A stretch of 64,000 nt of DNA from Ulva prolifera (taxonomy: Eukaryota > Chlorophyta > Ulvophyceae > Ulvales > Ulvaceae), in NCBI GenBank assembly GCA_023078555.1, contig CM041200.1:2798001-2862000 (forward strand). Direction: 5' to 3'. Below the pieces are notes generated by a model. The model saw only the letters and a list, made by a program, of their open reading frames with translations. It had not been told where the DNA came from and made no database searches. A program made the translations under genes and the position numbers. Shown here piece by piece: positions 60,969-64,000 of the stretch (positions are counted from its first letter, which is position 1; the number at the start of each line of letters is the position of its first letter).

Positions 60969-63476
60969 TTAATGCGGCGGTTCAGTGTCATACAGCGCGG
61001 CGCGGCCCCGCAGCCCAGGGGCTGCCGCCTCGACAGGCTTGGCGGCCGCGCCTGTAGCGGGGGTCTCCACGCCAGTGAACGTGCGCTTCTGCAGGAAGTA
61101 CTGTGCGGCATTCTGCGGTGTGACCTTGGTGAGTGCGGTACCGGCCGCCCGCGCCGTGAGCGCCCCGCGCTGACGCGCTTGGACCACCACCGCACCATCG
61201 TCGGGCCCCTCTGCTTCCTGAGAATGTCTGCATGGCAGGCACGGTGGGCGCACAGCCTGCGGGGCCTCCGACTGGACTGCACAGATGCAGGCCAGGTGCA
61301 TAAGCAGCGGTCTGGCCACGCAGTGCCCACAGAGGTGGCTGCGCAGCGTGGAGTGCAGCTGCTGGCATGACAAGCCAACCGCACGGAACAGAGCGATGCG
61401 ATGGCGTGGCACTGGCAGCTGCTGCTGCAGCGGTACAAGAGGCTCATGCGCTGCAAAGCATCAGGGCTGGCCGCTGCGCAACCACGTGTGTGCGGGTCGG
61501 CATGCGACTCAGCTGCTCTTGCACAGGGCAGCACCCCTTCCTGTGCGCCGCCACCCCGTGCGCTGACCTCCAGGGCGTCACCCGCAGGCCTCACTGCAGG
61601 TGCTCACAGAAACAGGAACATGGGCAGGCACCGCGCGAGCCTCTCTCGACGTGTGGGGTGCGGCTAACGCCTGACAGCAGGGGCTCTTGAGCGGCAACAT
61701 CGCGTAATGTATGTCAAGTGCAGTATGCTTCGTGAGTGTGCATGTGAGCGCGATGGAAGCGGAGGGTCACAGCCGGATCTGGAACGCCCGACATACATCT
61801 ACATTGGGGGCGCCTTAAACAGCTCCCCGCCCGTCGCAGCGCAATTGGCATCGCGGCTTGGCTGCATGGACCTGAACTACTCTCAAGAACGCCGTGTGCT
61901 GACTGCTTGTGATCAGTGTGGTTTGAAGTGGTAGCGAGAGGAGTGGCTCGGCAGTGGTGTGGCCTCCGGCATGGTGAGAGGGAGGCGCACTCGGTGAGGT
62001 CGGCCAGCAGGGGCTGCCAGGCCTGCACAGCCTCGGCGGGTGCGACAACAGGCGCGAGGTACGGCTTTGAGTCCCAGACAAAGCCAGCAGGATCTGAGAT
62101 CTGCACCCACACTTCCACCTGCAGCAGCAGCACATCCGACCCGTCAGCACGTGCGGGAGGCTGCTGCGATGGCAGGGTGGCCGTGCCGTGGTGCAGGTGC
62201 GACGCACACCTCTGGGAAGTTGGCGAGCTTCTCTGGAGCAGGCTTGCCCAGGAAGATGGTGTACGTCTTCTTCCCGACCGCACCGGCGAGGGCTTTGATC
62301 TGCTGCAGGATGTCCTTCCAGCCATCGATGGCGACTGTGCTGATCAGGATGCCCACGATCGTGGCGCCCTCCGCCTTGCTCGTGAGGAACCTCCTCCGCA
62401 TCAGCATCTTCAGCGTCGCCGCGGGCACCTCGTCACTGACAGTGTCTGAGAGCGGATCGAGGAAAGACCAGTCTGTCGTCCCGCACGCGATGAGAGCGTA
62501 GTCTAGAGTGGTGCTGCCCTGGGCCCCGATCCACAGCCGGTGCTGGCTGCCATCTCCTGCTCAGCACGCACTGCACATCAGCCATATGCAGGCTCGGTAG
62601 CACCCGTCTCCATGCCCTGAGCGGAGGAAGCCGATGCCCTGGAATAAGGACATACCGATGCTTGTAGGATCACACCAGTCACCGTGTTGCCATACATCTC
62701 TGGGCTGCCAGCGGCTGGCAGTCCAGCCAGCCGTTGAAGCACTTCAAACGGTGACTTGCAGACTTGGACGCCATTCCCCTGCAGTGCATGCCGAATTGCC
62801 TGCGGAAACGGGCCGGCGGTCTACAGAGGTGGAATGCAATTGCAGACCAGCCATGCCTGAATCGATAGTGGGAACCACAGGGCCAAGCGCATGTACGATC
62901 ATTCACCAGAATCACAGATGACGCGGAGTGTTTGCATTGCAGTTCAAGGCCTGTAGACGTCACACCGATGAAGCCTCTGAAAGCTGCTCTTGGAAATGCG
63001 CATACGGGGTGTCCAGAATGACGACAAGTCTCTTGCCTGTGGATGATGCTAAGGATTTGACATGCCTTGAGAGGGAGTCTACGCTGCACGCCTGCTTGCT
63101 GAGGACATGAAATACAGGCCTGCTACTGACTGGCTCTCGAGATGCATCCCCGAACTGAACGATGGCGTCTGCTTGTAAATGGTCTGCCGCGACGATGTCA
63201 ACTGTTGATCCATGGCGAGCTATATCGGCTAGCAAGAAGACCTGCAGATTGTCGTCGCAATTCAAGCTTCCAACCATTGTGCAAGCACGGCACACTCGGC
63301 GTCGTACGCACATTCCCTGACCAACCAATCGCGGATAGGCCATCCTTCACCGAGCGCAAGATTGTGTGTGCCGACTGAATCAGGTCGTGTGGGAACTGCA
63401 ACGCGACGTTTCGACTGTTGTTGTCGCTGATGAACTGAACAGCTGCAGCCACGTCCCAACCATCTTCCGCGGCCAT
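60969..63476 (-). CDS. DPH2: DPH2-like diphthamide biosynthesis protein
   Basis: DPH2 pairs with DPH1 in the first step of diphthamide formation, transfer of a 3-amino-3-carboxypropyl group from S-adenosylmethionine to a histidine of eEF2. Tentative exons: 63312-63476, 62966-63241, 62656-62799, 62210-62542, 61991-62118, 61486-61540, 60969-61217, giving about 449 aa. Family features: start MAAEDGWDVAAAVQFI then NVALQFPHDLIQSA; VFLLADIARHGSTVDIVAAD; LRRRF-type core (LMRRRFLTSKAEGATIVGIL, GKKTYTIFLGKPAPEKLANF); VWDSKPYLAPVVAPAEAV; and a C-terminal AAQYFLQKRTFTGVE with GRAALYD. Exons 1, 2, 4, 5 and 7 are well supported. Exon 3's acceptor and the 55-bp exon 6 are guesses that keep phase. The three cysteines expected to ligate the [4Fe-4S] cluster are not seen: HGSTVD replaces GSCCVDE, FGDAS replaces the YGHxC region, and ISDPAGF replaces the SCPxxxL region. 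DPH1 and DPH2 are paralogues, but the C-terminal RTFTGVE end favours DPH2. Confidence 0.85.
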
Positions 63477-64000
63477 GACCGTACACTAGCGGTCCGACAT
63501 GCGCTGTGATGCCCCCCCAGCATCAATCAGACAGGCTTCCTGGCGCTCGCAGACGGCAGACGCATGCACAACGGAATACGCAACTGCCAAACGGATTCGA
63601 GCTACGCAACGCAACCTGATTGAGGACCATCAACACCACGCGAAACTACGGCTGTGCGAACGAGCGCCAACAATTCACCATTTCAGTCCCATCTGTGATC
63701 ATGATGCTATACCACTGTAATGCTGGAGCCTTCGCGATGTTTGTCTTTCAAAGACAAGGTCGGAGGTGCAGGCACCACAGGAGCGACTCGGCGAGTGTTC
63801 AACAATCAGCCGCATGCATGCGTACCATCTACAGCCGTCCCAGCTCGCCTCGGTTCGAACCAACAACAGCCAGGACAGCAGCTGGAGCACAGCCGGGTGC
63901 ATATGAACATGCAAGCTCCGTTTCGTCTTTCCGCGTGAACTTTTGTGTATCGACTTGCCGTTTTTGCCAGGTCTTCGAATTTGCCTACAATGATGCTTCA
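63477..64000. other. upstream flank of DPH2
   Basis: Short plus-strand frames (63499-63720 and 63720-63938) have no recognisable domain. The DPH2 promoter should lie here. A CAAAGACAAGG string near 63,750 is reminiscent of the LINE tail but too short to call. Confidence 0.35.

Overview
The window reads as nuclear DNA of a eukaryote. Genes are broken by many short spliceosomal introns, coding DNA is very GC-rich, and (GT)n/(CA)n microsatellites and LINE remnants are common. A SHAQKYF-type MYB gene, a PDX1-type vitamin B6 synthase, a plastid-type formate/nitrite transporter and an RPAP1/MINIYO homologue together point to a photosynthetic eukaryote, most likely a green alga. The species cannot be named from the sequence. 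Splice donors are mostly GTGCGC, GTGCGG, GTACG or GTGTG, and acceptors are usually (G)TGCAG, which made exon-by-exon models possible.

Layout. 1-4,614: gene-poor, with a decayed LINE (about 2.2-3.3 kb) and a short LINE stub. 4,615-17,305 (+): REV3, the catalytic subunit of DNA polymerase zeta, 18 exons. 17,889-19,556 (-): PDX1, 4 exons, convergent with REV3. 21,090-27,619 (+): RPAP1/MINIYO homologue, 7 exons. 27.6-32.75 kb: gene-poor, LINE stubs. 32,754-34,277 (+): NAR1-type formate/nitrite transporter, 3 exons, with a transit-peptide-like N-terminus. 34,832-38,078 (-): parallel beta-helix repeat protein, 5 exons. 38.1-52.0 kb: gene-poor, with an uninterrupted (CA)n of about 721 bp, a 25-bp G run, LINE debris and perfect palindromes. 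51,997-55,026 (+): SHAQKYF MYB-related factor, 4 exons. 57,365-58,547: truncated LINE bounded by 49-bp direct repeats. 60,969-63,476 (-): DPH2-like diphthamide biosynthesis protein. The rest shows no gene I can support.

The genes are unrelated housekeeping and regulatory functions (translesion synthesis, PLP synthesis, RNA polymerase II assembly, anion transport, transcription, eEF2 modification). There is no operon or obvious gene cluster.

The most interesting signals are: (1) very short insertions of about 45-120 bp, each bounded by 13-21 bp target-site duplications, most ending in variants of a (C)TTTGTAAC tail shared with a LINE that still encodes its C-terminal domain; (2) a DPH2 homologue that appears to lack all three cysteines expected to hold its iron-sulfur cluster; (3) a probable GC-AG intron in REV3; (4) the giant (CA)n array and a set of perfect palindromes in the gene-poor region. 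I found no convincing wholly new multi-gene system.
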